DNA of 64,000 nt from assembly GCA_001414325.1 (NCBI GenBank), contig LLKB01000005.1, positions 106,354 through 170,353 on the forward strand, in the 5' to 3' direction. The position numbers were made by a program, and so were the translations under genes. The DNA is from Butyribacter intestini (GTDB taxonomy: Bacteria; Bacillota; Clostridia; Lachnospirales; Lachnospiraceae). The notes beneath the pieces were generated by a model. It saw nothing but the letters and a program-made list of their open reading frames with translations. It had not been told where the DNA came from and did no database searches. Of the stretch, positions 18,279 through 27,947 are shown in pieces (within the stretch, counting starts at the first letter, position 1; the number at the start of each line of letters is the position of its first letter).

Positions 18279-18923
18279 CTAGTCATCAGGTATAACTTTC
18301 TTAAGGTCACGGATAAGTTTCGTTATCCTTTCATGCTGCATTTTCATGCTCACCTCATTTACGACTACTCTCGCCGATAAAGGACATATCTCCTCTAAAA
18401 CTTCAAGACCGTTTTCTCTTAATGTAGAACCGGTTTCTACTATATCAACGATAACTTCTGAAAGTCCTACGATAGGTGCAAGTTCTACCGAGCCGTTAAG
18501 CTTGATTATCTCTACTGTCTGGTGCTTTTTATTATAGAAATAATCTTTTGCTATTCCCGGATATTTGCTTGCAACTCTTATAAGCGAGCCGTCATTTAAC
18601 TTTTCTCTCGCACTCGCCGGTCCTGCCACACACATACGGCATTTTCCGCAATTTAAGTCTAATACTTCGTAGAGTTTTCTTCCGGCTTCAAGTATCGTAT
18701 CTTTGCCGACAACTCCTATATCTGCTGCTCCAAGTTCAACATATGTAGGGACATCCGATGCTTTTGAGAGGAAAAACTTAAATCCCAGTTCCTCGTTTAC
18801 AAATATGAGTTTTCTTGTCTTTTCATCTTTCATTTCCTCACAGGTGATTCCTATCTTTTCCAAAAGACTTAATGTGTGTTTCGCAAGTCTTCCTTTTGCC
18901 AGTGCAAATGTTATATATTCCAT
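18279..18923 (-). CDS. hisG: ATP phosphoribosyltransferase catalytic subunit, short form
   Basis: First step of histidine synthesis, joining ATP and PRPP. It has 214 residues and lacks the C-terminal regulatory domain of long HisG, so it needs HisZ, which is encoded immediately upstream. Recognisable parts are FALAKGRLAKHTLSLL at the start, GAADIGVVGKDTILE, and the PRPP loop region IVDIVETGSTLRENGLEV. Two ATGs are adjacent; I prefer the second (18923) because it leaves six bases after GGAGG. HisZ stops about 10 bp upstream. Confidence 0.94.
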   Translation of the reverse strand: MEYITFALAKGRLAKHTLSLLEKIGITCEEMKDEKTRKLIFVNEELGFKFFLSKASDVPTYVELGAADIGVVGKDTILEAGRKLYEVLDLNCGKCRMCVAGPASAREKLNDGSLIRVASKYPGIAKDYFYNKKHQTVEIIKLNGSVELAPIVGLSEVIVDIVETGSTLRENGLEVLEEICPLSARVVVNEVSMKMQHERITKLIRDLKKVIPDD

Positions 18924-18933
18924 CATGTCCCTC

Positions 18934-20184
18934 CTACTTGAATGTTATTTCTTCAACTACAGTCTTATCTTTTAAATACAAGAGTTTTTCCTTATTCATT
19001 CTCTTTGCATAATCTTTATACAAATCAATATCTTTCTGCGATGATTTGCGTACAAGCTGCACATTCTCACCCGATTTTCTAAGTGCGGCAGCTTTGTTTA
19101 ATGCCTCTTCCCTGAGTTCTTTAGGATAAAGAAGAATACATCCTGATACAAGCTTCTCATCGAGAATATTCTGTCTTGTAAGTGCAAGCATAAGCTGGTC
19201 TAAAACAATGGCAAGACCGATGGCAGGCGTATCTTTTCCAAACTGCCCCACAAGTCCGTCATAACGACCTCCTGTTGCCACAGCTTCGCCCGTACCGTAT
19301 GTATATGCCCTGAATATAATTCCTGTATAATAACTGTAATGGCTTAACATACTGAGGTCTATCGTAACATAATCTGTAAATCCATATATTTTTAATATGT
19401 TATCAAGTTTTGCAAGTCTGTCAAGAGCCTTTAAAACCCTTTTATTTTGGCAGCGTTCCTTTACAAACTTAGCAGCTTCATCAAAGTCATCTAAAAGGTC
19501 AGGAAGTTTTAAGATTACCTCCTTAAGTCCCTCTGATACTGTCAGATTGTCGAGAAGATCCTCAACACCAAAAAAATTCTTACTCTCAATAAGTTCATGA
19601 AGTTTTTCTGTTTCCTCAGGTGTAAAACCTGCCTCCTCAACTATTCCCCTGAACAGATCTGCATGACCTACCTCAAGCTGAAATCTCTTAAGACCACTGC
19701 TTAAAAGACTCTCGACCGTAAGTGCTATCATCTCTGCGTCTGCATCTGAACTTGCATCACCAAAAAGCTCTGCACCTACCTGTGTCACTTCCTGAAGTTT
19801 TCCCTTATAAGGATCTGTATTTACAAATGTGTTTGCCGTATAGCAAAGACGAACCTGCATCTGTTCCTCTCTGTAATACTTTGCAACGCATCTTGCTATC
19901 GGAGGTGTCATATCCGGTCTTAATACAAGTGTATTATTTCCCCTGTCAAAGAACTTAAACATCTCTTTTGAAGAAGCTGTTCCTCTCTCTTTGCTGAATA
20001 TGTCAAAATATTCAAATGCAGGGGTCTGAATGTCATCAAAACCATAAGATTTCATAACATCATGGACTTTTCCCGCCACATTTAATTTATTTTCACACTC
20101 TACACCGTAAGTATCTCTCACTCCGCCCGGTGTATGGAGTAACTCGCTCCCTATATAACCTGTTGTATTTTTAAACTGACTCAT
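18934..20184 (-). CDS. hisZ: ATP phosphoribosyltransferase regulatory subunit
   Basis: A histidyl-tRNA synthetase paralogue that activates short HisG and carries histidine feedback. The 416-residue protein keeps the class II core: motif 2 region TLVLRPDMTPPIARCVAKYY and the EVTQVGAELFGD and TGGRYDGLVGQFG segments. The family does not charge tRNA, and the hisG neighbour settles the assignment over HisS. It is the first gene of the his run. GGAGG precedes the ATG by seven bases. The 210 bp between it and ilvA hold a partial miniature element. Confidence 0.93.
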   Translation of the reverse strand: MSQFKNTTGYIGSELLHTPGGVRDTYGVECENKLNVAGKVHDVMKSYGFDDIQTPAFEYFDIFSKERGTASSKEMFKFFDRGNNTLVLRPDMTPPIARCVAKYYREEQMQVRLCYTANTFVNTDPYKGKLQEVTQVGAELFGDASSDADAEMIALTVESLLSSGLKRFQLEVGHADLFRGIVEEAGFTPEETEKLHELIESKNFFGVEDLLDNLTVSEGLKEVILKLPDLLDDFDEAAKFVKERCQNKRVLKALDRLAKLDNILKIYGFTDYVTIDLSMLSHYSYYTGIIFRAYTYGTGEAVATGGRYDGLVGQFGKDTPAIGLAIVLDQLMLALTRQNILDEKLVSGCILLYPKELREEALNKAAALRKSGENVQLVRKSSQKDIDLYKDYAKRMNKEKLLYLKDKTVVEEITFK

Positions 20185-20244
20185 CCTAAACCTCCACTTC
20201 TTAATTTATTTTTTCATTTGAAAAAACACACTTACACTTTTACA

Positions 20245-20326
20245 GTAACAGTTCAGCCTTTCATTTCTTACATTCATAAACCTGCCAGCGAGCTGTCAGT
20301 CGCTGCTTTGCAGCTTTTGTTTATTT
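20245..20326 (+). mobile_element. Partial copy of miniature inverted-repeat element
   Basis: These 82 bases match one end of the element at 29065..29248 (read in reverse complement from 29248 down to 29167) with about nine mismatches by hand alignment. They begin with the identical 14-bp terminal sequence GTAACAGTTCAGCC. The second terminus is missing, so this is a truncated or decayed copy. It lies between ilvA and hisZ. Confidence 0.75.
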
Positions 20327-20394
20327 TGTTGATATAGTCGTTCCTGTGCAGTCAGACAGATTTTCATGGCACTCTCTGCTGCCTGCTCATTGCA

Positions 20395-21615
20395 TTATTC
20401 ATATAATCCTGTCGGGCTTTCCTCTTTCGGATCATATCCATGTTTTTTCAATGCTTCGATAATCTCTTTCTTATGCTCATGTCCAAATGCCTCAAGCGTT
20501 ATCCTGAGCTCAACGGCGGCATTTCTGTTTATACTTACAAACTGGTTGTGCTCAAGTCTGATTACATTTCCCTTAAGTTTTGCAATAACATTTGCCACAT
20601 TTACAAGTTCACCCGGTCTGTCAGGAAGCTGCACCGATACCGTAAATACTCGTCCTCTCTCGATAAGACCATGCTGTACAACTGATGAAAGCGTTATTAC
20701 ATCCATGTTTCCACCGCTTAAGATAGAAACTATCTTTTTACCCTTGCAGTCAAGATGCTTAAGTGCAGCAACAGTAAGCAGACCTGAGTTTTCAACGAGC
20801 ATCTTATGATTTTCCATCATGTCGAGGAAGTTTACGATAAGTTCCTGATCTTCTACTGCTATTATCTCATCAATGTTTTTCTGTATATACGGAAATACAA
20901 TGTCTCCCGGTGTCTTTACTGCCGTACCGTCTGCTATGGTATTCACATCAGGAAGAGTAATTACCTTTCCTGCATCTAATGATGCTTTCATACAGCTTGC
21001 TCCTGCCGGCTCAACACCTATTACTTTTATATTAGGATTTAAAAGTTTTGCAAGTGTTGAAACTCCTGCTGCAAGTCCACCCCCTCCGATAGGTACAAGG
21101 ATTATGTCAACAGTCGGAAGTTCCTTAAATATCTCCATTGCAATCGTACCCTGTCCCGTTGCTACGACTTCATCATTGAAAGGATGAACAAATGTTGCCC
21201 CCTCTTTTTTTGCAAGTTCAAGTGCGTACTGGCAGGCTTCATCATATACAGAACCGTGAAGAACTACTTTTGCTCCATAACCCTTTGTTCTGTTTACCTT
21301 GATAAGCGGAGTAGTTGTAGGCATGACTACCGTTGCAGGCACACCGTAAAGTTTTGCCGCATAGGCAACTCCCTGTGCATGATTTCCTGCTGATGCAGTT
21401 ACAAGACCTTTCTCTCTTTCTTCCTCTGAGAGAGTGCTTATCTTATAATAAGCGCCTCTTACTTTGTAAGCTCCGGTGTACTGCATATTTTCAGGTTTAA
21501 AATAAACCTTATTTCCCGTCTGCTCTGAAAAATACTCACTATAGATAAGGTTTGTAGGCAGCACAACCTCCTTCACCTTTTCTGATGCTTCTTCAAATTT
21601 CTCTAATGTCAACAT
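20395..21615 (-). CDS. ilvA: Threonine ammonia-lyase with ACT domain
   Basis: A PLP enzyme that deaminates threonine to 2-oxobutanoate, the entry to isoleucine synthesis or a catabolic route. PLP lysine is Lys51 in GAYKVRGA; the phosphate loop is VPIGGGGLAAGV. A single ACT domain occupies about residues 330-406 (VSVQLPDRPGELVNVANVIA). The 406-residue single-ACT form is intermediate between short TdcB and long two-ACT IlvA, so biosynthetic versus catabolic role is open. AAGGAG precedes the ATG, and the leader carries a motif shared with hisD. Confidence 0.9.
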   Translation of the reverse strand: MLTLEKFEEASEKVKEVVLPTNLIYSEYFSEQTGNKVYFKPENMQYTGAYKVRGAYYKISTLSEEEREKGLVTASAGNHAQGVAYAAKLYGVPATVVMPTTTPLIKVNRTKGYGAKVVLHGSVYDEACQYALELAKKEGATFVHPFNDEVVATGQGTIAMEIFKELPTVDIILVPIGGGGLAAGVSTLAKLLNPNIKVIGVEPAGASCMKASLDAGKVITLPDVNTIADGTAVKTPGDIVFPYIQKNIDEIIAVEDQELIVNFLDMMENHKMLVENSGLLTVAALKHLDCKGKKIVSILSGGNMDVITLSSVVQHGLIERGRVFTVSVQLPDRPGELVNVANVIAKLKGNVIRLEHNQFVSINRNAAVELRITLEAFGHEHKKEIIEALKKHGYDPKEESPTGLYE

Positions 21616-21649
21616 TTTTATATGCTCCTTTCAAGTTACTCTTAATTTA

Positions 21650-21670
21650 GGTATTTGCGAAACTATCATA
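21650..21670 (-). promoter_or_regulatory. ilvA promoter region with shared start-site motif
   Basis: Minus strand: TATGAT (21665..21670), one base, GTTTCGCAAATACC (21650..21663). The -35 at the right spacing (CTGTGC) is poor, so an activator may be needed. Confidence 0.5.
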
Positions 21671-21708
21671 AATCTTGATTAAATTGTGCACAGGTTTCTT
21701 TGGCATAA

Positions 21709-21731
21709 TGTGAAATATGATATATTTCACA
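21709..21731. promoter_or_regulatory. Perfect 10-bp palindrome between ftsY and ilvA
   Basis: TGTGAAATAT (21709..21718) and ATATTTCACA (21722..21731) around GAT. It abuts the ftsY stop codon and lies about 40 bp upstream of the ilvA -10. No T-run follows, so an operator is more likely than a terminator. Confidence 0.5.
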
Positions 21732-23204
21732 CTACTCAGCTTTTGTCTCAAACAATGCATCTACAAACGCATCTGCATCAAATTTCTGCAAATCCTCGAT
21801 ATGCTCACCGATACCTATATATTTAACCGGAATGTTCATTTCCGACTGAATAGCTATGGCAATGCCACCTTTAGCTGTTCCGTCAAGTTTTGTGAGGATT
21901 ATTCCCGTAATATCAGCAACCTGACTGAACTGTTTTGCCTGTGCGAGTGCATTCTGACCTGTCGTTCCGTCAAGTACGACAAATGTTTCTCTGTATGCGT
22001 CAGGATATTCTCTCTCAACTATCCTGTTTATCTTTTTTAACTCCTCCATAAGATTTTTCTTATTGTGGAGTCGTCCTGCCGTGTCACATATAAGTATATC
22101 AGCATTTCTTGCCTTTGCCGCATTAACTGCATCAAATACGACTGCCGCCGGGTCTCCGCCCTCCTGACCTGCGATAAGCTCAACTCCTGCTCTGTTCGAC
22201 CATTCGGTAAGCTGTTCAATAGCTGCTGCTCTAAAGGTATCTGCTGCCGCAAGAATAACTTTCTTGCCGTCCGCCTTAAACTGTGACGCAAGTTTTCCAA
22301 CAGAAGTTGTCTTTCCGACACCGTTTACTCCTATAAGCATAACAACCGATTTTTTATTTTCAAAATCATATGCATCATCATGCACACGCATCTGTTCCTT
22401 TATTGAATCAATAAGAAGCTGTCTGCAAACTGCAACCTCTTTAATCTTATTTTCCTTAACCTTAGCCTGAAGATTTTCAATTATCTTCTCAGTTGTGGCA
22501 ACACCTATATCCGCCATAATAAGGACTTCCTCAAGTTCCTCGTAAAAATCGTCATCAATCTCAGAAAATCCACTAAAAACATTTTCAAGACCGGAAACAA
22601 AACTGTCCCTTGTCTTAGTCAGACCATCGATAAGCTTTCCAAAAAATCCTTTTTTCTTAGGCTTTTTGGCAGACTCCTCCGCCTTATCTTCCTCCTCTGA
22701 AATAACTTCAGAAATCTGCTCAGACTCCTCTGCCGTCTTGATTTCGCCATCATCAACATTCTGCGAATTATCCGCTGCTTCATTTGAAACATTTTCATTA
22801 TCTAAACCGTTGCTTTCATTTGATGCTTTTGCAACCTCATCATGTGACAAATTTTTTGTTTCTGGATGAATATCATTCTCAATCTTTAAAGACTCTGTTT
22901 CTAAATGAACGGCTTCATCATCCGAACTGCTTCCTTCACTCGATGCTTCTACAGCCACATCCTGTGATTTATCCTTATCCTGTGTAACTTCGCCACTCTG
23001 TAAAGACTCAGTTTCGGAATGGATGTTTTTCTCGCTCTGTAAACTACTCTCCATATCAGAATTGGCATTTGTCTCCCCACTCTGTAAAAAGGCTTCAGCT
23101 TCAGAATTTGTTGCTTCCTCATTCTGTAAGTTTTCCGTTTCAATTTTCTGTTCTTCCTCAATATGTTTATTTCTTCTAAACTTATTCTTAATACTTTCCC
23201 ACAT
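21732..23204 (-). CDS. ftsY: Signal recognition particle receptor FtsY
   Basis: Receives SRP-ribosome complexes at the membrane. The 490-residue protein starts with MWESIKNKFRRNKH, followed by a long acidic, Ser/Glu-rich A region (about 17-180) with loose repeats built on ETESLQSGE. The NG GTPase domain follows: N helices from about 185, P-loop GVNGVGKTTSVGKLA, DTFRAAA, DTAGR and TKLDGTAKGG. GGAGG precedes the ATG. smc lies upstream with 136 bp between them, as in many Firmicutes. The acidic region is longer than in compact FtsY proteins. Confidence 0.95.
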   Translation of the reverse strand: MWESIKNKFRRNKHIEEEQKIETENLQNEEATNSEAEAFLQSGETNANSDMESSLQSEKNIHSETESLQSGEVTQDKDKSQDVAVEASSEGSSSDDEAVHLETESLKIENDIHPETKNLSHDEVAKASNESNGLDNENVSNEAADNSQNVDDGEIKTAEESEQISEVISEEEDKAEESAKKPKKKGFFGKLIDGLTKTRDSFVSGLENVFSGFSEIDDDFYEELEEVLIMADIGVATTEKIIENLQAKVKENKIKEVAVCRQLLIDSIKEQMRVHDDAYDFENKKSVVMLIGVNGVGKTTSVGKLASQFKADGKKVILAAADTFRAAAIEQLTEWSNRAGVELIAGQEGGDPAAVVFDAVNAAKARNADILICDTAGRLHNKKNLMEELKKINRIVEREYPDAYRETFVVLDGTTGQNALAQAKQFSQVADITGIILTKLDGTAKGGIAIAIQSEMNIPVKYIGIGEHIEDLQKFDADAFVDALFETKAE

Positions 23205-23340
23205 AATTCCTCCAAATTCTTTAACTTTACTCTACCATATCATACAAAATCATATAACATAATAAATGAATTTCAAATTCCTAATTTACATAATATCTTA
23301 TCTTTATTAAATATATCAATACAGCTTAAATCAAATCTCT

Positions 23341-26300
23341 TTAATTCGCAATCTCTTTCTCATCCAGCAGATTGACCGATACAAGCGTCGAAACACCTTT
23401 TTCCTGCATCGTTATTCCGTAGAGAATATCCGCAGCATTCATTGTTCCACGCCTATGAGTGATGACAATAAACTGTGTATCTTTCGTCAGTTTATGCAGA
23501 TACTCCGCATACCTGTCTACATTTGAGTCATCAAGTGCCGCCTCTATCTCATCGAGCAGACAGAACGGTGACGGCTTCAAGCTCTGTATTGCAAACAGTA
23601 ATGCAATAGCTGTAAGTGCCTTTTCTCCACCTGAAAGCTGCATCATATTCTGGAGTTTCTTTCCCGGCGGCTGTGCGATTATCTTTATCCCTGCCGTAAG
23701 AATATCCTCATCTTCCATAAGTTCGAGCGTTCCACGACCACCGCCAAACAATTCCTTAAACACTTTGTCAAAACGGCTTCTTATCTCTGCAAACTGCTCC
23801 TCAAACTGTTTTCGCATATCATTGTCAAGATTTTCTATTATCTCCTCCAAAACCTTTGCAGCCTCAATAAGATCATCATGCTGTGTCGTTAGGAGTTCGT
23901 ATCTCTCTGATACTTCCTTATACTGCTCTATAGCATTTACATTTACCGAGCCTAACGATTTTATCTGTTTCTTTATCTCTGCTATCTTGGCTTTCATTCC
24001 TGAAACGGTAAGCTCTGTCTGCGTTTTAAGTGCCAGTGCACTGTGATATGTAAGTTCATACTGTTCCCACATATAATTTGTATAATTGTCAATACTCTCC
24101 GTCAGCTTTTCTTTTCTTCCGGCAAGTCTGAAACTTTCCATTTCAAGTTCATTTATATTTTTTGACAATTCCTCTCTCTTGTCAAGGAAAGTCTTGTTTT
24201 TTTCAGAAAGTTCCTCTTTTTCCAGATTTTGCTTTTTAATCTCAAGCTCTGAATTTTCTATTTCTTCTTTTGTTGTTTTGATGATATTTCTGGTTTTTAT
24301 TATCTCATCCTGTTTTTGTTTAATCTGACCACCAATATTTCTACTGTCCTCGATAGTCTGTGCAAGCTGCTTGGATACGGTATCTTTACCCTCACTTGCA
24401 CGGAGCATATTTTCATTTATAAAGCCCTCGCTTTGTGCAAGTGATGTTATCTTAAGCGTAAACTCAGAATCTTTTTGCTCCAACAAATTAAGTTCTTCTC
24501 TTACTTTGTCAAGTTTTTCCTGATACCTGCTTATCTTTTCATCAAAATCCTTTGTCTCGTCTTCGCTCTCCGAAATCCTACGGCCAATGCCGTCCATAAC
24601 ACCCTTTAACTTGTCCTTATCCTCCTCTATCCTCATTCCTTCGATTCTGATAAGCTCAAGCTGCTCCTCGCTCTTCTTAAGATCTGAAACCGCACGCTCA
24701 TAACCAATTTTTTCCGTATTCTGTTTAACTATAAGCTCCTGTCTTAGTCTGTTGTTGGCACCGATTTTTTCACGCAGCTCTTTTATCTCTTTTTCTCCCT
24801 GTTCTATCTGTGCCGCATACTCTGTTAATTTGGTTTTGAATTTTTCAACATCTTCCTCAAGCTGTTTTATCTGTCTTCGTCTGCCTAAAAGATTATTGTT
24901 GTTTTTAAATGCACCACCTGACATCGAACCGCCCGGATTTAAAAGTTCTCCCTCGGTCGTTACTATCCTGAGTGTGTGATGATATTTTGCCGCAAGTGCA
25001 ATGGCATTGTCTATATTATCGACAACGACAAACCTTCCAAGAAGATAATTCACGAGGTCATTATACTTTTCATCTGCCGACACAAGCTCTGATGCCATCC
25101 CGATTACACCTTTTTCAGCCATAACATTGCGGGCATTATTTGCCGCTTTTTTATGAATATTTGTAAGAGGTAAAAATGTAGCTCGTCCATATCTGTTTTT
25201 TTTCAGATATTCTATCATCTTTTTTGCCGTCTGCTCATTGTCGGTTACAATATTTTGTATGCTTCCGCCAAGTGCCGTCTCAACCGCTATCTCATATTCT
25301 TTTTTAACTCTTATGATATCGGCAACTACACCTATGATTCCCGGTGTATCCTCTTTTCTCTCCATGACACGCTTTATACTCTGACCGAATCCCTCATACC
25401 TCTCAGTCATGTTTTTAAGAGAATTAAGCCTTGAATTTTCCATATGGAATTTCTGCTGTGTATCACTGTGCTCTCTTCGTCTGTTCTGATTTTCTTCGTT
25501 TATACCATTAAACTTTTCCTGCATTACTGCATTTGAATCATCTATCGCTTTTATCTTTTCAGTTATCTCATCATAAACTTTTTTATGTGACGAGATTGTC
25601 TCTGTAAGAACAGATGCCTCAGACTTATTTGCAAGCACTCTTTTGTTTAACTCGGCTCTCTTAATATTGTTCTGCTCAAGCAAAGTCTTATATTTTAACT
25701 CTTCACTTTTTATATCAGCCGCCGCATTTATTCCGGCAAGCTTCATATCCTGAACGGACTTTATGTCATTTTCTATTTCAAAAGCTGTCTCTTTTTTATT
25801 TGCAATAAGTTTTTCATTCTCTTTTGCTAAAAACTTTATCTCTTCTGTCTTTTTGCTGTTTTCTTCTTTTTGGACGGCATACTGTTTATGTTCATCCTCA
25901 AAATTTTTAATACGCTCTTTATAGCTCTCTATAGCTTCCCTATAATGATTTTCACTCTGTCTGATACCGTTTATCTGCTCGTTTAAAAGTCTTATATCAC
26001 CCTCACAGTTGTTTAACATGACACGCGACTGATTCAGTCTGTCTTTTTTTAATTCTATGCTCTTTATCTTTTCATCAAGCTCTGACTGTACTCTCTCATA
26101 CTCACGCTTGCTTTTTTCATATTCCTGATTGGCATTTTTAAGATCATTATCAGCGATTGCCTGTTTTCCCTCAAACTCCTTTATTTCCTCATGAATACGG
26201 TCATATTCAATAAGGAACATATTTACATCTTGAACCCTCAGCTCATCACGAAACGCAAGATACTGTTTTGCCTTTGCTGCCTGCTTTTCAAGAGGCTCTA

Positions 26301-26904
26301 CCTGTTTTTCTATCTCGGAGAGAATATCTTCAATTCTTTCAAGATTATGCTTTTCCTCTTCAAGATTTTTTTGTGCAGCAGCTTTTCTTCTCTTATATTT
26401 AACGATTCCTGCCGCCTCATCAAAAAGTTCTCGTCTCTCCTCAGGTTTTCCGCTAAGTATCTTATCTATCTGTCCCTGTCCGATAATCGAATATCCTTCT
26501 TTACCGATACCTGTATCAAACAAAAGTTCCTGAACATCCTTAAGCCTGCAAGCCGTGCCATTTAATAGATATTCACTCTCTCCTGACCTGTAAACTCTTC
26601 TTGCTATCTTTACTTCCTCATAGGGAACATTTAATTTATGATCTTCATTGCTTATGGTAATGGCTACATATGCAAATCCAAGCGGCTTTCTCATCTGAGT
26701 TCCTGCAAAAATAACATCCTCCATTTTTGCACCGCGAAGCTGCTTTGCACTCTGCTCTCCAAGCACCCACCTTACAGCATCGGCAACATTGCTCTTACCG
26801 CTGCCGTTTGGCCCTACGATAGCCGTTATGCCGTCGTGAAATTCAAATATCAATTTATTGGCAAATGATTTAAAACCATGTACCTCTAAGCTTTTTAAAT
26901 ACAT
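23341..26904 (-). CDS. smc: Chromosome segregation protein SMC
   Basis: The ATPase of the bacterial condensin complex, acting with ScpA and ScpB (not in this window). 1187 residues: Walker A GPNGSGKSN near 32-40, a first coiled coil (about 170-500), the hinge (about 505-670, with GVVADIIRV and GGSMSGGAFK), a second coiled coil (about 680-1020), then the signature LSGGEKALTAIALLFA and Walker B CLLDEIEAALDD. The length is standard. GGAGAAAC precedes the ATG. rnc ends 16 bp upstream, so the two are probably cotranscribed. Confidence 0.97.
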   Translation of the reverse strand: MYLKSLEVHGFKSFANKLIFEFHDGITAIVGPNGSGKSNVADAVRWVLGEQSAKQLRGAKMEDVIFAGTQMRKPLGFAYVAITISNEDHKLNVPYEEVKIARRVYRSGESEYLLNGTACRLKDVQELLFDTGIGKEGYSIIGQGQIDKILSGKPEERRELFDEAAGIVKYKRRKAAAQKNLEEEKHNLERIEDILSEIEKQVEPLEKQAAKAKQYLAFRDELRVQDVNMFLIEYDRIHEEIKEFEGKQAIADNDLKNANQEYEKSKREYERVQSELDEKIKSIELKKDRLNQSRVMLNNCEGDIRLLNEQINGIRQSENHYREAIESYKERIKNFEDEHKQYAVQKEENSKKTEEIKFLAKENEKLIANKKETAFEIENDIKSVQDMKLAGINAAADIKSEELKYKTLLEQNNIKRAELNKRVLANKSEASVLTETISSHKKVYDEITEKIKAIDDSNAVMQEKFNGINEENQNRRREHSDTQQKFHMENSRLNSLKNMTERYEGFGQSIKRVMERKEDTPGIIGVVADIIRVKKEYEIAVETALGGSIQNIVTDNEQTAKKMIEYLKKNRYGRATFLPLTNIHKKAANNARNVMAEKGVIGMASELVSADEKYNDLVNYLLGRFVVVDNIDNAIALAAKYHHTLRIVTTEGELLNPGGSMSGGAFKNNNNLLGRRRQIKQLEEDVEKFKTKLTEYAAQIEQGEKEIKELREKIGANNRLRQELIVKQNTEKIGYERAVSDLKKSEEQLELIRIEGMRIEEDKDKLKGVMDGIGRRISESEDETKDFDEKISRYQEKLDKVREELNLLEQKDSEFTLKITSLAQSEGFINENMLRASEGKDTVSKQLAQTIEDSRNIGGQIKQKQDEIIKTRNIIKTTKEEIENSELEIKKQNLEKEELSEKNKTFLDKREELSKNINELEMESFRLAGRKEKLTESIDNYTNYMWEQYELTYHSALALKTQTELTVSGMKAKIAEIKKQIKSLGSVNVNAIEQYKEVSERYELLTTQHDDLIEAAKVLEEIIENLDNDMRKQFEEQFAEIRSRFDKVFKELFGGGRGTLELMEDEDILTAGIKIIAQPPGKKLQNMMQLSGGEKALTAIALLFAIQSLKPSPFCLLDEIEAALDDSNVDRYAEYLHKLTKDTQFIVITHRRGTMNAADILYGITMQEKGVSTLVSVNLLDEKEIAN

Positions 26905-26920
26905 CTGATGTTTCTCCTAC

Positions 26921-27607
26921 TTATGATTTATGAAATTTAAGTATAGCCTGATAAGCTGCTGACTGTTCTGCTTTTTTCTTTGTTCTTCCTGTTGCAGTCG
27001 TAAGTCTCTCTCCATTTATGTTTACGGCAACCGTAAATGATTTATTGTGGTCAGGTCCTTCTTCTTTAAGCAGCTCATATTCCATCTCAAGATGCTCTCC
27101 CTGAACAATTTCCTGTAAAATAGTCTTGCTGTCGTAAAACAGCTTTTTATTTTCTATATCTTTTAATATATGTCTGTCAATATATTCTTTCGCCTTTTCA
27201 AATCCACCATCAAGGTAGACTGCACCTATAGTCGCCTCAAGTGTATCAGACAAAATAGAGTCTCTCTCTCTACCGCCGGTAAGATCTTCACCTCTTCCAA
27301 GCATCACATACTCACCGAGATCTATATCTCTTGCACAGAGTGCAAGCGTCGGCTCACATACCCAGCTCGCTCTCATTCTTGTCATGTCACCCTCAGGCTT
27401 TGTAGGATTATCCTTATATATCTGTTCACTTGAAACAAGCTCAAGTACGGCATCTCCCAAAAATTCAAGACGCTCATTACACATATATTTTTTTAATCTG
27501 TTTTCATTTGAATATGAACTGTGCGTAAGTGCTGTTATAAGCAGTTCTACATTTTTAAACTCATATCCTGTTTTTTTCTGAAACTCTAATAATTTTTCCT
27601 GTTTCAT
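26921..27607 (-). CDS. rnc: Ribonuclease III
   Basis: Cleaves double-stranded RNA, including rRNA precursors. The signature ERLEFLGDAVLELV lies near residue 43 and the second acidic site in DTLEATIGAVYLDGG near 115. A double-stranded RNA-binding domain fills about 155-228 (ILQEIVQGEHLEMEYELL, then TGRTKKKAEQSAAYQAIL). The start is the ATG at 27607 with AGGAG eight bases upstream; a GTG three codons earlier overlaps the ribosome site. It lies between acpP and smc. Confidence 0.95.
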   Translation of the reverse strand: MKQEKLLEFQKKTGYEFKNVELLITALTHSSYSNENRLKKYMCNERLEFLGDAVLELVSSEQIYKDNPTKPEGDMTRMRASWVCEPTLALCARDIDLGEYVMLGRGEDLTGGRERDSILSDTLEATIGAVYLDGGFEKAKEYIDRHILKDIENKKLFYDSKTILQEIVQGEHLEMEYELLKEEGPDHNKSFTVAVNINGERLTTATGRTKKKAEQSAAYQAILKFHKS

Positions 27608-27717
27608 CAGGCACACTCCTAACCTTTTAAGCCCTATATGCCAACGGTTTTGTCAAGCTGATATTCATAGGTCTGCTCTACTATCTGCCGCTAAAGCAGC
27701 CTGCCTATATATCATAT

Positions 27718-27936
27718 TTAACATATAAGCTCCAGCAGATCTCCAACCGTGTCAACATCTTTCAGACTTTCTTCGTCTATTGATATATCGAATTCCTGTT
27801 CAACTCCCATAAGAATCTGAAAAAGTTCCAACGAATCAGCACCGAGGTCATCCACAAAACTCATTTCTTGAAATATTTCCATATCTCCAATACCTAAAAC
27901 TTCTGCAATAATCTTTTGAAGCTTTTTAAATTCCAT
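27718..27936 (-). CDS. acpP: Acyl carrier protein
   Basis: A 72-residue carrier for fatty-acid intermediates. The serine that takes 4'-phosphopantetheine is in DDLGADSLELFQIL, near residue 35. The protein is acidic and helical as usual. It follows plsX by 11 bp, an arrangement that links acyl-phosphate formation with its carrier. AGGTGG precedes the ATG. The 110 bp to rnc hold an imperfect hairpin and no gene. Confidence 0.95.
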   Translation of the reverse strand: MEFKKLQKIIAEVLGIGDMEIFQEMSFVDDLGADSLELFQILMGVEQEFDISIDEESLKDVDTVGDLLELIC

Positions 27937-27947
27937 ACGAGCACCAC

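Noticed and set aside
20185..20394. T-box leader for the his operon
   Set aside because: I found no T-box sequence (GGTGG-type antiterminator core) or specifier stem; the gap is filled by a partial miniature element.
21709..21731. A CRP site because of TGTGA and TCACA
   Set aside because: CRP needs six bases between the half-sites; here there are thirteen.
26191..26565. A 124-codon plus-strand frame inside smc
   Set aside because: It is antisense to a well-supported coiled-coil gene, hydrophobic in the way antisense of charged coils is, and has no ribosome site.
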